Positions 19,082 through 28,785 of a stretch of 64,000 nucleotides of DNA are shown one piece after another. The translations under genes were made by a program, and so were the position numbers. The stretch's first letter is position 1. Each line of letters begins with the position of its first letter. Source of the stretch: Thiotrichaceae bacterium (GTDB lineage: Bacteria > Pseudomonadota > Gammaproteobacteria > Beggiatoales > Beggiatoaceae); NCBI GenBank assembly GCA_011391085.1, contig JAABRD010000009.1, positions 1 to 64,000 of the forward strand, in the 5' to 3' direction. The notes beneath the pieces were generated by a model. That model made no database searches. It was not told the origin of the DNA and worked only from the letters and a program-made list of their open reading frames with translations.

Positions 19082-20170
19082 CTAAGAACGCTGACGTCGC
19101 GGACGCGACGTAATTAACTGACGGCCTGGGGCATTGAGAACAGGTGGTTGAAGGCGTTGGGTAAATTCCGCTAAGGAATGACTCGTGGCAGCTTCTTTTA
19201 GCAACGTCGATAACCGCAGGGTATCGGAAAGTGCATTAATCTCTTCAATCAAAGCGTTTGGCACCTGGTGAAAGCGCACTTTCAACACATCGATGATAGC
19301 TTCCCGGGATTTTTGCAACAGCCCTTGTTCAAGTCCTTGTTGGAGTCCTTGTTGGATTCCACGGCGTTCGATATGAGTTACATACGGCATTTTGTTTGTC
19401 TCCTCGCAAGTGGCTACAAAGTGTTCAAATTGTGTTTCGAGAGAATCGGGCAAGGTCAATACTCAATCTAAAAACACGTATAAGTCAAAAAATAATGGTT
19501 CTGGCAAATTGCTGTCATACAACGCTTGAAGCAACGCCTTTTTGCCATCCAACCGTTGTGTGGGAGAATGGCGAGTTTGCAAGCCCAACAGGTGAGTACG
19601 CACCACCAACGCAAATGGGTTGCGGGATTTTTTCAAACGTTCCATCTGTTTCAAGTAATCCCATAACTTGACCGCCGTAAAGCGAAATGATAACTGGCTA
19701 CCAGGCATTTGATATTGGTAACGGTCTGGACGCCAATCGGGGTTATCGTCACCCAAAATGACCAAACTGGTCACGCAGGGACCGTAACTGTCAAACAACC
19801 GATAGTGATAGATGAAAACCCGTTTGGGGAAACCAGATTGTTTTTGAGATTGGATTTCAATATGAATATACAAGATCGTTTCCTGACCGTCAAGCAACCA
19901 GACTTTGACCAGTTTATCGACACGGCGGCTTTTGTTCACCGCTTCGCGAATGATTTTAGACAGTTCTTGGTCGAGAAATTCAATCGGTTTGTGCCAATCA
20001 ATTTTCTTGGCTAACTGTGGAAAAAAGAATTTCGTGAAGTCGGCAAAACGTCGTTCGATAATGTCTTTCCAAGGATTGTCAAATTCTAAAGTGGTGGCAG
20101 ATTTTATTATGATATGGTTCTTAGGATAAGAATATTCCCCCAAATGGGTACGATTCCCAATGGAGCGCAA
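19082..20170 (-). pseudogene. Rpn/DUF4351-like PD-(D/E)XK family gene with in-frame stop
   Basis: Two open segments, 20170-19463 and 19459-19082, lie in one frame and are parted by a single TGA at 19463-19465. Relatives I recall have Trp there (FLDW.LTLP), so TGG to TGA is the simplest explanation. The N-terminal part has NPWKDIIERRFADFTKFFFP and the nuclease-like strand ETILYIHIEIQSQ (E-x-Q core). The C-terminal part has the typical MPYVTHIERRGIQQGLQQGL helix of Rpn-type recombination-promoting/transposase-related proteins. The 5' end lies at a palindrome and the only possible starts are non-ATG, so the gene is probably also clipped at its start. Confidence 0.75.
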
Positions 20171-20213
20171 TAAGAATTATTGCGCACGGTGCAATAATTC
20201 TTATTGCACTCCA
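20161..20213. repeat. CGCAATAATTCTTATTG palindrome
   Basis: A compact stem, TGGAGCGCAATAAGAATTAT with its complement ending CACTCCA, overlaps the 5' edge of the Rpn-like pseudogene. Confidence 0.88.
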
Positions 20214-20266
20214 ACAGGTATGTGTAAGTTTATAGGAATGTGACTACAATTTCCATTTCTCATGTT

Positions 20267-23200
20267 CTACACCGTTTTCAAAACAATACAGTTCCGTCCA
20301 TGCGCTTTAGCTTCATATAGCGCATTATCAGCTATGTTAATTAACAGTTCTGGTAAAAAAGTTTGACTGGGGATGGTACTGGCCACACCTAGACTCAAGG
20401 TGACATACGGATTGACTTCCGAAGCCACATGAACTAACTTGAGTTGTTCTATTTCACTTTGCATGGCCGCGGCCACTTGTACGGCACCTTCAGCTTTGGT
20501 GTTGGGTAACACGACAGCAAATTCTTCACCACCATAGCGGGCCACAAGGTCAGCAGGACGTTTGACGGCCCGACTCATGGCCCGGGCAACCTGACGTAAG
20601 CAGTCATCCCCGGCTTGATGGCCATAGCTGTCATTATAGCGTTTAAAATAATCAATGTCACAGAGGATGAGAGACAGCGGCGTTTGTTCACGGGCGGACC
20701 GTCGCCATTCGGCATTGATATATTCGTCAAAACGACGGCGATTGGCTAATTGCGTCAAACCATCTAAGGTAGCCAAACGACTTAATTCTTCATTGGCTTT
20801 GGCCAACGCCGCCTCCGCCCGTTGACGTTCTTGAATTTCTTGTTGCAGTTGTTCATTTAAACGCAATGCAGCGTTTTTGGCTTCACGTTCTTGAATAAAT
20901 CGAATCCTCTCCTCTTCCGCCCGTTTGCGGTCCGTGATGTCATAAATGGCCGTCGCTAGGGCATCCTCATCTTTGAAGACCAGTGGCTGCATAAAAATGG
21001 CCACGCAGAGGGAACTACCGTCGATTTTCTTGAAAAACAGTTCATAATTGCGTACACAACCCTCTTGTTGAAACACGTCTATTAATTTCTGAATATCGGT
21101 TGGTTGTGAGTAAAAATCGGTCAAATGATTTTTCTGCACCAGCGTATCCGCAGACACCCCAAAGATGGTTTCGATTTGGGCATTGGCATACAAAATGAGA
21201 CTGTCAATACGCCGAATGATAAGCAATGGAATCGGTGTCGTCTCGGCAATGACGCGAAAGCGTTCTTCACTTTCACTGAGTTCCTTGGTGAATCGAATCC
21301 GTTCCTCTTCCACTCGTTTGCGATCCGTGATGTCGTAAATCGCACTGAGTAACACTTTTTCATGTTTATAAATAATGGGATGACTGAAGAGGGCTACCCA
21401 AATCACGACATCATCCATTTTTCTCACTTGGAGTTCATAGTTGTGAATGTAACCTTGTTTGTCAAACAGTTCCCGCAAGTGACCTTGGTCCGCCGGCTGA
21501 CAGTAAAAATCGGCGAGGCTCCGGTGGCCGATGACTTCTAGCGAGGATAAGCCAAAACTGATGACCGCTTGGGCATTGGCATATAAAATCACATCATCGA
21601 TCAAACGAGTGATAACCAGAGGAATCGGGGTCGTTTCAGCAATGATTCGAAACCGTTCTTCACTTTCCCGCAATTTCGTGTTCAAAGTCTTGGTATCTGC
21701 ATACAGTTTAGCATGTTTGATAGAAATAGCAATTTGGGAAGTGAGAAGATTCAATACTTCTAACCGGGCCTGCGTAAAAGCGCCGGTCACCAAATTGTTT
21801 TCCAAATATAACACGCCAGCCAGTTGACCTTGATTCAGTAACGGCACACATAAAGCCGATTTGATTTGATGTTGAACGATGTACGGATCACGGGTAAATT
21901 TGCCAGTCTGGGCAGCATTGGATAACACGATAGGTTGATGCGTTCGGGCCACATACTGAATGAGTGTTACGGGCACCGTGGAGTCTGCCTCATCTTCAGT
22001 TGGTGATGCCAGGGGAACGGATTGCAATACGGTGACTTCTCGCTGTTCGATGGAACCGTGTGCCTCAATTTTTAAGTCGCCATGGTCTTCCAAGACGAGA
22101 GTACCTTGTTGGGCGCCGGCATTTTCAATGACTATTTTGATTAACTTGGCCAACAATTTATCCAAGACAATCTCTTCTGAAATGGCTTGCGAAGCCTTCA
22201 GGACGCTGTTTAAGTCTAAGACGTTGGAGATATTGTCAGGGGTATAAGAAATCGAAGTGGTCAAAGGTGACAAGATGCCTTTATAGGCCCCAGAGGAGAT
22301 TTCGGATTGAAAAAATACCTCCGCATAACGAGTTTCCAGGTCCTTGAGTTTGGCATAGCCTCCCCAGCGTTGATAAGCATGGTAGGCATTGCGAAAATGG
22401 TAATGGGCTAATTGATGTTCCTTTTTATTTTGATAAAAGAGGGCCGCCAATTCGTAAGCTAACGCCTCCTCCTGAACATATTCATGTTGTTGGGCCAACG
22501 TGATGGCCTTTTGATAATATTCACGGGCGAGACCTTCTTTGCCTAACACACGGGTATGTTCTGCTTCTACCAAATAGTATTTGTGAAGATAGTTTGTCGG
22601 GGCCTGATGCGCCCATTTTTTCATTTTCTTTTGATTCGCCTGAATTTTTTTAAGAATGCGCAAATGGTGGTAAACCTTCTGAAATTGGCTTTTGAAATTC
22701 AGATGGGAATAACTGGCCAACCTGGCCAGGGAATCGTAAAAGTAAAAGAGGGGGGTGAAATACAGTCCCGTGACCCCTTCTAAGTAGCGTTCTGCAAGGT
22801 TGGCATTTTCTACCGCCAAAGTGTATTCTCCAAACCAGTAACATAAGATAAGTTTATTGATATAGAAGATACCCAAAGCCATTTTATCATTGACTTGCTT
22901 CAGTACTGGAAGCATATCCGCTTCTTTGAAACTGTCTCCCATTAAGTGGATAGCGGATAGTGGATAGTGGATAGTGGATAGTGGATAGTGGATAGTGGAT
23001 AGTTCGTTTTTAGCGGATAGTTCGTTGGCACGGTTAATTTCTCTTCCAGACGAAGAGGTTGAAAGGGCCTGAGTATCGGTTTTTTCACTCGTGACCGAGA
23101 GGGAGTCATGGACATCCAGTAGATTTAACACGATTTGATAGAACAGGTCACTTAAACGTTGTTCTCCCTCATGTTGGAGGCGGGCAATGGTTTGGCGGTG

Positions 23201-26200
23201 AGAACTCATGTCTCGTTCAGTGTCAACCAAGTTTTTACCGCTGAAATAAGACAAATAACTATAAGCATTGGCAGCCGTGACGGCAAATTCTAAATCGCCA
23301 GTGTCTAAGCCACTGTGATAAGCAGTCAGTAACGACGGTAAAATCTCTTTCAGAGGATCACGCCATGGTCTGATTTGGGTGCCCATGATGGTGAGAGTTT
23401 TAGCTTGTAACTCTTTCGTCTGAAATTTGTCTAACAACGCGAGGGCCAGTTCGCCGAATTGATAACCCGAATCTATGTCGTTTTCGATAGCACATAACAG
23501 CAGTCCATAAGCGGCGTAAGCAAAGGCAGATTCTGCCGAGTTACCATGTTTATTAGACAATAACACTTGTTTAAACACGATGAGGGGAAACAATTCGGGC
23601 CAGGCCCGATAAGTGGCCGAATGCAGATGCGACAGAATGCGCATAGCGGCAAGTTGATTGGCCTTGATCATTTTGGGAAGATTCATCAACTCTTTGATGG
23701 ACCTGGTCCCGGCTTGGGCTTGCATGACCATAGATATTTCGGGTTGCTTTGCCACGGGAAAACGACTGACATCTAAACTTAATTTGGTTTTTAAGAACCA
23801 CAACCAGCTATGCCATTTTCTGGGGGTGTGTGGAAAAGAAATACCTAACCATTTTAAAATCACTAGGGCCGTCTGAATGGCTTCCAAAAGTTTATGTTGG
23901 GCAATCAAGGCTTGAATTTTGACTTCATAGACTTTCACTTGGTCCAGCAACGTGGTGGCATGTTGCAATACCTGTTCAACTAGCTGTTCCATTTTGGCAA
24001 ATTCTGTGCAAAGATAGGCCGTCTCGGCCGCCTCCACAGTCAATGCCAAAGTCAACTCATACATGCGCAACCAACCTTCGTTTCCCAACAGTTCTATACC
24101 GGTTTGAAAGTGGTTGAAGGCCGGCCCATACGCGGCCGAAGATTTCGCTTTGCGACCGGCAATGAGATTTAAGAGGGCGAGTTCATCTCGTTCGGTTTGA
24201 TCAGTCATCCATTCGCGGCCAAGATTTAACTGTTCTACCACTGCAAAGACATTTTGTTCCGATTGTTCCGAGGGGAGGTGTTCTAGTAAAGTACGTCCTA
24301 CTTGGAGATGTACCGCACACCGTTCCTCTTGAGGAATCAAGGAATAAACGGCTTGACGAATCCGATCATGGGCAAATTGGTATTCCACACTCAAGGTTTC
24401 GGCAATTTCATGGGGAGTCATCAAGTCATGGGTTTCTTGCAGAGGTACCACTAGCCCTTCGACAATCGCTTCCCATAAATCTGCCACCGTCTCTTGCGGA
24501 GACCGTTCATAGATAATCGCTAAAATGCGTAGATTAAAACGGTTGCCAATACAGGCGGATAGCATCAGAACTTGTTGCGTGTTATCTTGCAATTTTTGGA
24601 CTTTACTGGTTAGTAACGCGACCACATTATCAGTCAAATCCCGCGCTTTAATTTGTTCTAAATCCCAGCGCCAAAAAGAAGTTTGAGAGGAGACGTTAGC
24701 AGTCTCCTCTGCGGACGCTTGAACATCACAAAATGGTGGCACGACTTCAATCAATTTTTCCGCATATAGCGTCTTTAAAAATTCATTGATAAAGAATGGG
24801 TTGCCTTGCGTTTTCTGAAATATCAAATCTGCCAACGCACTGGTGTAATCTAATGAACTGGTAAACGTGTCGGCCAAAAATTGATTGACTTGGGGAAAGG
24901 TGAGAGGACCCAAGGAGAGAGTATGGATACCTACCTCCGCGGCACGCATCTCTTCGATGGCGGATAATAACGGATGCGAGGCATCAATTCGATTTTCACG
25001 ATACGCCCCAATCAAAAATAGATAAGGGGTTTCCGTCATCATTAAAGTGATCAGTTTAAGACTGGCAGTATCGGCCCATTGCAAGTCGTCTAAAAAGATC
25101 ACTAGCGGATGGTGTGAGGTACAAAACACGCGGAGAAATTTCATCCATACCAGATGGAAACGATGTTGGGCTTCGGTGGCATTGACCCATTCTGGTGCCG
25201 AAGGTGGCGACCCGATAATCAGTTCTAATTCGGGGAGAACTTCAATGATGAGTGAACCGTTGTCACCTAACGCGGTTAACAATTCTTGTTGCCAACGGGC
25301 CAACCGGGTTTCACTTTCGGTCAACAATTGTCCAACCAATTCTCGAAACGCCTGGACGATGCCTAAATAGGGAACTTCGCGCCGCAGTTGGTCAAATTTA
25401 CCAGCAATAAAATAGCCACGTTTTTGCGTAATGGGTTTATAAATTTCATGCACCAACGACGATTTGCCTACCCCACCATGTCCAGAAATCAGCATCAATT
25501 CAGGATTGCCTAAATTGGCTAACTCAAAGACGTCTAACAATTTTTGGATTTCCGTCTCACGCCCATAGAGTTTTTGAGGGAGTTGAAATTTATCGGAAAT
25601 ATCATGACTCCCCAACGTAAAATGTTCTATTTTTCCAGACGTTTGCAATTGCTTCCGACAATGGTCCAAATCTTCGCGAAGCCCCCATGCACTTTGGTAA
25701 CGCTGTTCCGCAGTCTTTTCCAGAAGTTTCAGAATAATATTCGAAAGCGCCTCTGGAATGCTTGGATTAACCAGATGAGGCAAAACTGGCGGTTTGGCCA
25801 GGTGACAATGCACCAATTCCATGGTGTCTTGGGTCTCGAAAGGCAAACGATGAGTAAGCATTTCATAAAAAGTCACGCCTAACGCATAAAAATCGGTCCG
25901 ATAATCTATAGCGCGATTCATGCGCCCCGTTTGTTCAGGTGACATATAGGCCAACGTGCCTTCCAAACGTTCTGGATTTTTAAAACTGGGTTCTTCACGA
26001 GGCAGTAGCGTGGCAATTCCAAAATCAGTAATTTTCAACTGCCAGGTGGTGGAGTTAAAAATGAGATTAGTTGGATTGATGTCCTTATGAATAATATTTG
26101 CCAAATGAATTTGACCAAGACTCTCCGTGATTGAAATCGCAATCGACAGAAATTCTGGAAGGGTAAAGTGCCGTCTAAGCATCCAATGTTTGAGGGATTC

Positions 26201-26467
26201 GCCGCCAAAATCTTCTAACACAATGACAAGACTATTTTGATATTTTTCAATACTATACGCCTTGACTACCCCAATTAAATTCAGACTATGAGTCATTTCG
26301 TATTCGCGTCGATAGCGGGCCTGTTCCTCCGGGTTAGGATATTCCTCTTTCAACACTTTGAGAACAACTGGCATGGGATTGTCGTTACCCATTTGGCCAC
26401 GATAAACCAGTGAACGGGCACTTTCGTAAATTTTTTGATGAATTTGGTAATTAAGAATGGTTGTCAT
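20267..26467 (-). CDS. Ser/Thr kinase-AAA-GAF-PAS-GGDEF giant signalling protein
   Basis: A 2066-residue protein. Residues about 6-270 are a Hanks-type kinase (Lys37, catalytic HKDINPTN with Asp129, DFG 148-150). About 300-560 is a STAND-like AAA ATPase with Walker A GHGGVGKSS (329-337) and LVIFLDDLQWAD. A long helical TPR-like region spans to about 1400. GAF is at about 1410-1590 and two near-duplicate PAS modules at about 1603-1850. A short coiled coil precedes GGDEF at about 1896-2066, with active site GGEEF (1979-1983) and inhibitory RxxD site (RPAD) five residues before it. It should join protein phosphorylation to c-di-GMP synthesis; many relatives end in a histidine kinase instead. Residues near 1155-1172 derive from an intergenic repeat. 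Confidence 0.9.
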   Translation of the reverse strand: MTTILNYQIHQKIYESARSLVYRGQMGNDNPMPVVLKVLKEEYPNPEEQARYRREYEMTHSLNLIGVVKAYSIEKYQNSLVIVLEDFGGESLKHWMLRRHFTLPEFLSIAISITESLGQIHLANIIHKDINPTNLIFNSTTWQLKITDFGIATLLPREEPSFKNPERLEGTLAYMSPEQTGRMNRAIDYRTDFYALGVTFYEMLTHRLPFETQDTMELVHCHLAKPPVLPHLVNPSIPEALSNIILKLLEKTAEQRYQSAWGLREDLDHCRKQLQTSGKIEHFTLGSHDISDKFQLPQKLYGRETEIQKLLDVFELANLGNPELMLISGHGGVGKSSLVHEIYKPITQKRGYFIAGKFDQLRREVPYLGIVQAFRELVGQLLTESETRLARWQQELLTALGDNGSLIIEVLPELELIIGSPPSAPEWVNATEAQHRFHLVWMKFLRVFCTSHHPLVIFLDDLQWADTASLKLITLMMTETPYLFLIGAYRENRIDASHPLLSAIEEMRAAEVGIHTLSLGPLTFPQVNQFLADTFTSSLDYTSALADLIFQKTQGNPFFINEFLKTLYAEKLIEVVPPFCDVQASAEETANVSSQTSFWRWDLEQIKARDLTDNVVALLTSKVQKLQDNTQQVLMLSACIGNRFNLRILAIIYERSPQETVADLWEAIVEGLVVPLQETHDLMTPHEIAETLSVEYQFAHDRIRQAVYSLIPQEERCAVHLQVGRTLLEHLPSEQSEQNVFAVVEQLNLGREWMTDQTERDELALLNLIAGRKAKSSAAYGPAFNHFQTGIELLGNEGWLRMYELTLALTVEAAETAYLCTEFAKMEQLVEQVLQHATTLLDQVKVYEVKIQALIAQHKLLEAIQTALVILKWLGISFPHTPRKWHSWLWFLKTKLSLDVSRFPVAKQPEISMVMQAQAGTRSIKELMNLPKMIKANQLAAMRILSHLHSATYRAWPELFPLIVFKQVLLSNKHGNSAESAFAYAAYGLLLCAIENDIDSGYQFGELALALLDKFQTKELQAKTLTIMGTQIRPWRDPLKEILPSLLTAYHSGLDTGDLEFAVTAANAYSYLSYFSGKNLVDTERDMSSHRQTIARLQHEGEQRLSDLFYQIVLNLLDVHDSLSVTSEKTDTQALSTSSSGREINRANELSAKNELSTIHYPLSTIHYPLSAIHLMGDSFKEADMLPVLKQVNDKMALGIFYINKLILCYWFGEYTLAVENANLAERYLEGVTGLYFTPLFYFYDSLARLASYSHLNFKSQFQKVYHHLRILKKIQANQKKMKKWAHQAPTNYLHKYYLVEAEHTRVLGKEGLAREYYQKAITLAQQHEYVQEEALAYELAALFYQNKKEHQLAHYHFRNAYHAYQRWGGYAKLKDLETRYAEVFFQSEISSGAYKGILSPLTTSISYTPDNISNVLDLNSVLKASQAISEEIVLDKLLAKLIKIVIENAGAQQGTLVLEDHGDLKIEAHGSIEQREVTVLQSVPLASPTEDEADSTVPVTLIQYVARTHQPIVLSNAAQTGKFTRDPYIVQHQIKSALCVPLLNQGQLAGVLYLENNLVTGAFTQARLEVLNLLTSQIAISIKHAKLYADTKTLNTKLRESEERFRIIAETTPIPLVITRLIDDVILYANAQAVISFGLSSLEVIGHRSLADFYCQPADQGHLRELFDKQGYIHNYELQVRKMDDVVIWVALFSHPIIYKHEKVLLSAIYDITDRKRVEEERIRFTKELSESEERFRVIAETTPIPLLIIRRIDSLILYANAQIETIFGVSADTLVQKNHLTDFYSQPTDIQKLIDVFQQEGCVRNYELFFKKIDGSSLCVAIFMQPLVFKDEDALATAIYDITDRKRAEEERIRFIQEREAKNAALRLNEQLQQEIQERQRAEAALAKANEELSRLATLDGLTQLANRRRFDEYINAEWRRSAREQTPLSLILCDIDYFKRYNDSYGHQAGDDCLRQVARAMSRAVKRPADLVARYGGEEFAVVLPNTKAEGAVQVAAAMQSEIEQLKLVHVASEVNPYVTLSLGVASTIPSQTFLPELLINIADNALYEAKAHGRNCIVLKTV
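22945..23003. repeat. GGATAGT heptanucleotide repeat inside coding sequence
   Basis: About seven GGATAGT units, translated in frame on the minus strand as repeated STIHYPL. The same tract occurs between genes at 30856-30880, 52309-52333, 52405-52433, 58084-58113 and 60314-60341. Confidence 0.9.
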
Positions 26468-26581
26468 GTTGGGCTAATGAGTTAATAAAGAATGGATAAC
26501 AATGACTCAGTGTCTATTATTTATTATTTCGTTGTGCTATGTCAAATTAAGTCGTCTGTTGTCTGTCATTTGTAGTCATTT

Positions 26582-26680
26582 GTAGGGTGGATTAAGCGAA
26601 GCGTATCCACCAGAAAGGTCGATGGTCTGTCTACAGTCGATGGTCTGTCAGGTGGATACGCTTCGCTTAATCCACCCTAC
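26582..26680. repeat. TAGGGTGGATTAAGCG palindrome with internal direct repeat
   Basis: Arms GTAGGGTGGATTAAGCGAAG and complement flank a loop containing two GTCGATGGTCTGTC units. It fills most of the gap between the giant kinase and the glycosyltransferase gene; the rest is AT-rich with no recognisable feature. Confidence 0.88.
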
Positions 26681-26730
26681 AGATATGAAATTCAATGAAG
26701 AATGAGTTACTATTATCCATTCTTCATTAT

Positions 26731-28362
26731 TCATTGTTTCCTCCCCACCACCCGCATATCCCTAGGTTCCCGCAACTTGAATTGTGCAGGTTCTTGACAA
26801 ATTTCCACACATCCTGCTTCAGCCATTATTTTGGCTAAACTCTGTGGTGTATAACCCCACCGATGCACCATCAACGGGTCTTGCCACGCCGGGTCGCCAT
26901 AAAATACCCACATGGTGCGTTGTCCTTCCACCCCTGGACCTGTCGCAACATCTGGATTCTTTAAAAATTCTTGACAAGCGGTCAGTAAATTGGGACATTC
27001 TAAAATCAACGTTCCACCTGGTTTGAGAACTCTTAACCATTCTTTCAGAAGGTCCACCACTTCCCATCTCCAGAAATGTTCTATGACATGCACGGCCAGA
27101 ATCTCATCTGCAAAGTTATCAGCAAAGGGAGTCAATTGGTGAAGGTCACATAAGACATCGGGCCGAACTCCTAAGCGACTGGGGGCCACGTCAACGTTGA
27201 TATAACCTGGTAACAGTTTGTCACCACAGCCTAAGTTAAGACGTAGTGACCCGCCCTCACCCCCGGCCCCCTCACCCCCGGCCCCTCTTCCAGGGGGAGA
27301 GGGGAGAAAACCCCTCACAACGCCTCCCCTCTCCCCCTGGGAGAGGGGCCGGGGGTGAGGGCGAAACGTACTCAGAACTTTCTCCCATTGTTTCGCTATC
27401 GTTTCAGGCGAACAATGTTCCGCAATATGTCGTTGTGCTTCCGCAATCTTTTGGAGAACCTGGTCAGGGTGTTGCAACGCCCATTGTATCCCCGTGACCA
27501 CATTCTCATTTATCCATCCCCATTGACCATAAGTTTGATAAGCCGGCAAAGGATGGGCAACCACAAAACGTCCCGCCCAAAATGATTCTATCAAACGATT
27601 GGGACTTTTGACCCGTTTCCGGTCATTCGCTATACTGGGCAGAAGCACTATATCTGTATCTCTCAATGCTTGCCAAGTCGTTTCCAATGACCAGGGAGAG
27701 AAGCGCAAATGAAAATGGGCACCGTATTGTTGATTGAACAGAACGCAACGTTGTTCAAATTCTCTATGAGGCGCCGTGACGATGTGCAATTCCAAAGGTA
27801 TCTGATTTGACAGTGGCAACAATTGTGGAATCAAGATTTGCAAGCTGTCCAAATTCGTTGGATGCCCAAACCAGAGGAGATGCAAACCTGTGGCGGACCG
27901 AGAAAAGCGTGGTTCTCCTCTTGTCCCCTCATAAGGGTCACTTATCACGGTGGCTGCTTTACCAGTATACTGAGTCACCAAGTCCGCCATTTCAGGCGTA
28001 TTGGCAATCATGACATCGGCTAAACTGACCATGGCTTGATAGTGAGAAGCATAGTGAGGATGTTCAAAATGATTATCACAAATATCAAAATAAACCTTCG
28101 CCCCCGCCTGTTTCGCCCGTTTCGCCAATTCTTCATTGAGTGAATTAAAACTTTTCGAGAAAATGACAGCGTCTCCGCCAAGATAAGGGAAAAAATCTTG
28201 CAGACGAGAGGAATGAGTGACCGATAATAGATTGATGATATGATGCTGTTTGGCCAATTCTAAGGCAGGAATAATCATTCGGTATCTCGCACTGGCAACA
28301 GGCGAGGTGAGAATATGATTGACTTGTTCAAGAGGGCCAAAGGTAATCCAAGTGAGGTTCAT
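26731..28362 (-). CDS. Glycosyltransferase-methyltransferase fusion
   Basis: A 543-residue two-domain protein. Residues about 1-337 look like a GT-B glycosyltransferase (ASARYRMIIPALEL, a donor-side helix with KSPNRLIESFWAGRFVV). Residues about 379-543 are a class I SAM-dependent methyltransferase with motif I LRLNLGCGDKLLPGYINVDV and LRVLKPGGTLILECPN. The two are joined by about 40 residues rich in Pro, Gly and Arg, encoded by two copies of the GC-rich palindrome. It probably builds and methylates a surface glycan; the neighbouring glycosyltransferase-sulfotransferase supports this. The linker suggests that two genes were fused by, or later invaded by, the repeat. Confidence 0.82.
   Translation of the reverse strand: MNLTWITFGPLEQVNHILTSPVASARYRMIIPALELAKQHHIINLLSVTHSSRLQDFFPYLGGDAVIFSKSFNSLNEELAKRAKQAGAKVYFDICDNHFEHPHYASHYQAMVSLADVMIANTPEMADLVTQYTGKAATVISDPYEGTRGEPRFSRSATGLHLLWFGHPTNLDSLQILIPQLLPLSNQIPLELHIVTAPHREFEQRCVLFNQQYGAHFHLRFSPWSLETTWQALRDTDIVLLPSIANDRKRVKSPNRLIESFWAGRFVVAHPLPAYQTYGQWGWINENVVTGIQWALQHPDQVLQKIAEAQRHIAEHCSPETIAKQWEKVLSTFRPHPRPLSQGERGGVVRGFLPSPPGRGAGGEGAGGEGGSLRLNLGCGDKLLPGYINVDVAPSRLGVRPDVLCDLHQLTPFADNFADEILAVHVIEHFWRWEVVDLLKEWLRVLKPGGTLILECPNLLTACQEFLKNPDVATGPGVEGQRTMWVFYGDPAWQDPLMVHRWGYTPQSLAKIMAEAGCVEICQEPAQFKLREPRDMRVVGRKQ
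27254..27361. repeat. GC-rich REP-like palindromes forming an inter-domain linker
   Basis: One partial and one complete inverted pair of CCCTCACCCCCGGCCCCTCT-type arms are read in frame as the linker between the two enzyme domains. Both arms and a 12-bp tandem duplication (CCCTCACCCCCG) are visible. Confidence 0.9.
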
Positions 28363-28410
28363 AAAATATTTCTAAAACTATGGAGATTAATTATTGCAGA
28401 AAACTTTGCC

Positions 28411-28760
28411 TTTGGAGTCCGGAATTTATTCCGCCCATTGAAACGGAATAAATTCCGGACTCCAACTGCCATTTAGACTTCCCAGCCTTTGGAGTCCGGA
28501 ATTTATTCCGCCCATTGAAACGGAATAAATTCTGGACTCCAACTGCCATTTAGACTTCCCAGCCTTTGGAGTCCGGAATTTATTCCGCCCATTGAAACGG
28601 AATAAATTCCGGACTCCAACTGCCATTTAGACTTCCCAATCTTCCAATTGCAATCCTTCCACTCGTTGAAATTCACGAGTGTTATGGGTAATCAATTTGC
28701 CTTTGGAGTCCGGAATTTATTCCGCCCATTGAAACGGAATAAATTCCGGATTCCAAATTC
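28411..28760. repeat. 77-bp tandem units of the GGAATTTATTCC palindrome
   Basis: Units starting at 28411, 28488 and 28565 are spaced exactly 77 bp. Each has GGAGTCCGGAATTTATTCCG, a short loop, the complement, and the tail CTGCCATTTAGACTTCCCAG. A fourth palindrome at 28702 lies beyond a toxin-gene remnant whose 3' end is that same tail. Confidence 0.92.
28627..28699 (-). pseudogene. C-terminal remnant of a VapC-type PIN toxin
   Basis: The minus strand encodes LITHNTREFQRVEGLQLEDW-EV-stop, the characteristic C-terminal end of VapC toxins (strand with THN, then the REF-RV-GL-LEDW motif). Upstream codons are replaced directly by a GGAATTTATTCC palindrome at 28702, so only about 22 codons survive. 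The last bases (stop and flank) are part of the 77-bp tandem unit, which implies that the array grew from the remnant edge. Confidence 0.75.
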
Positions 28761-28785
28761 TCGTTAAGGAGTTAACATCGCTTTT

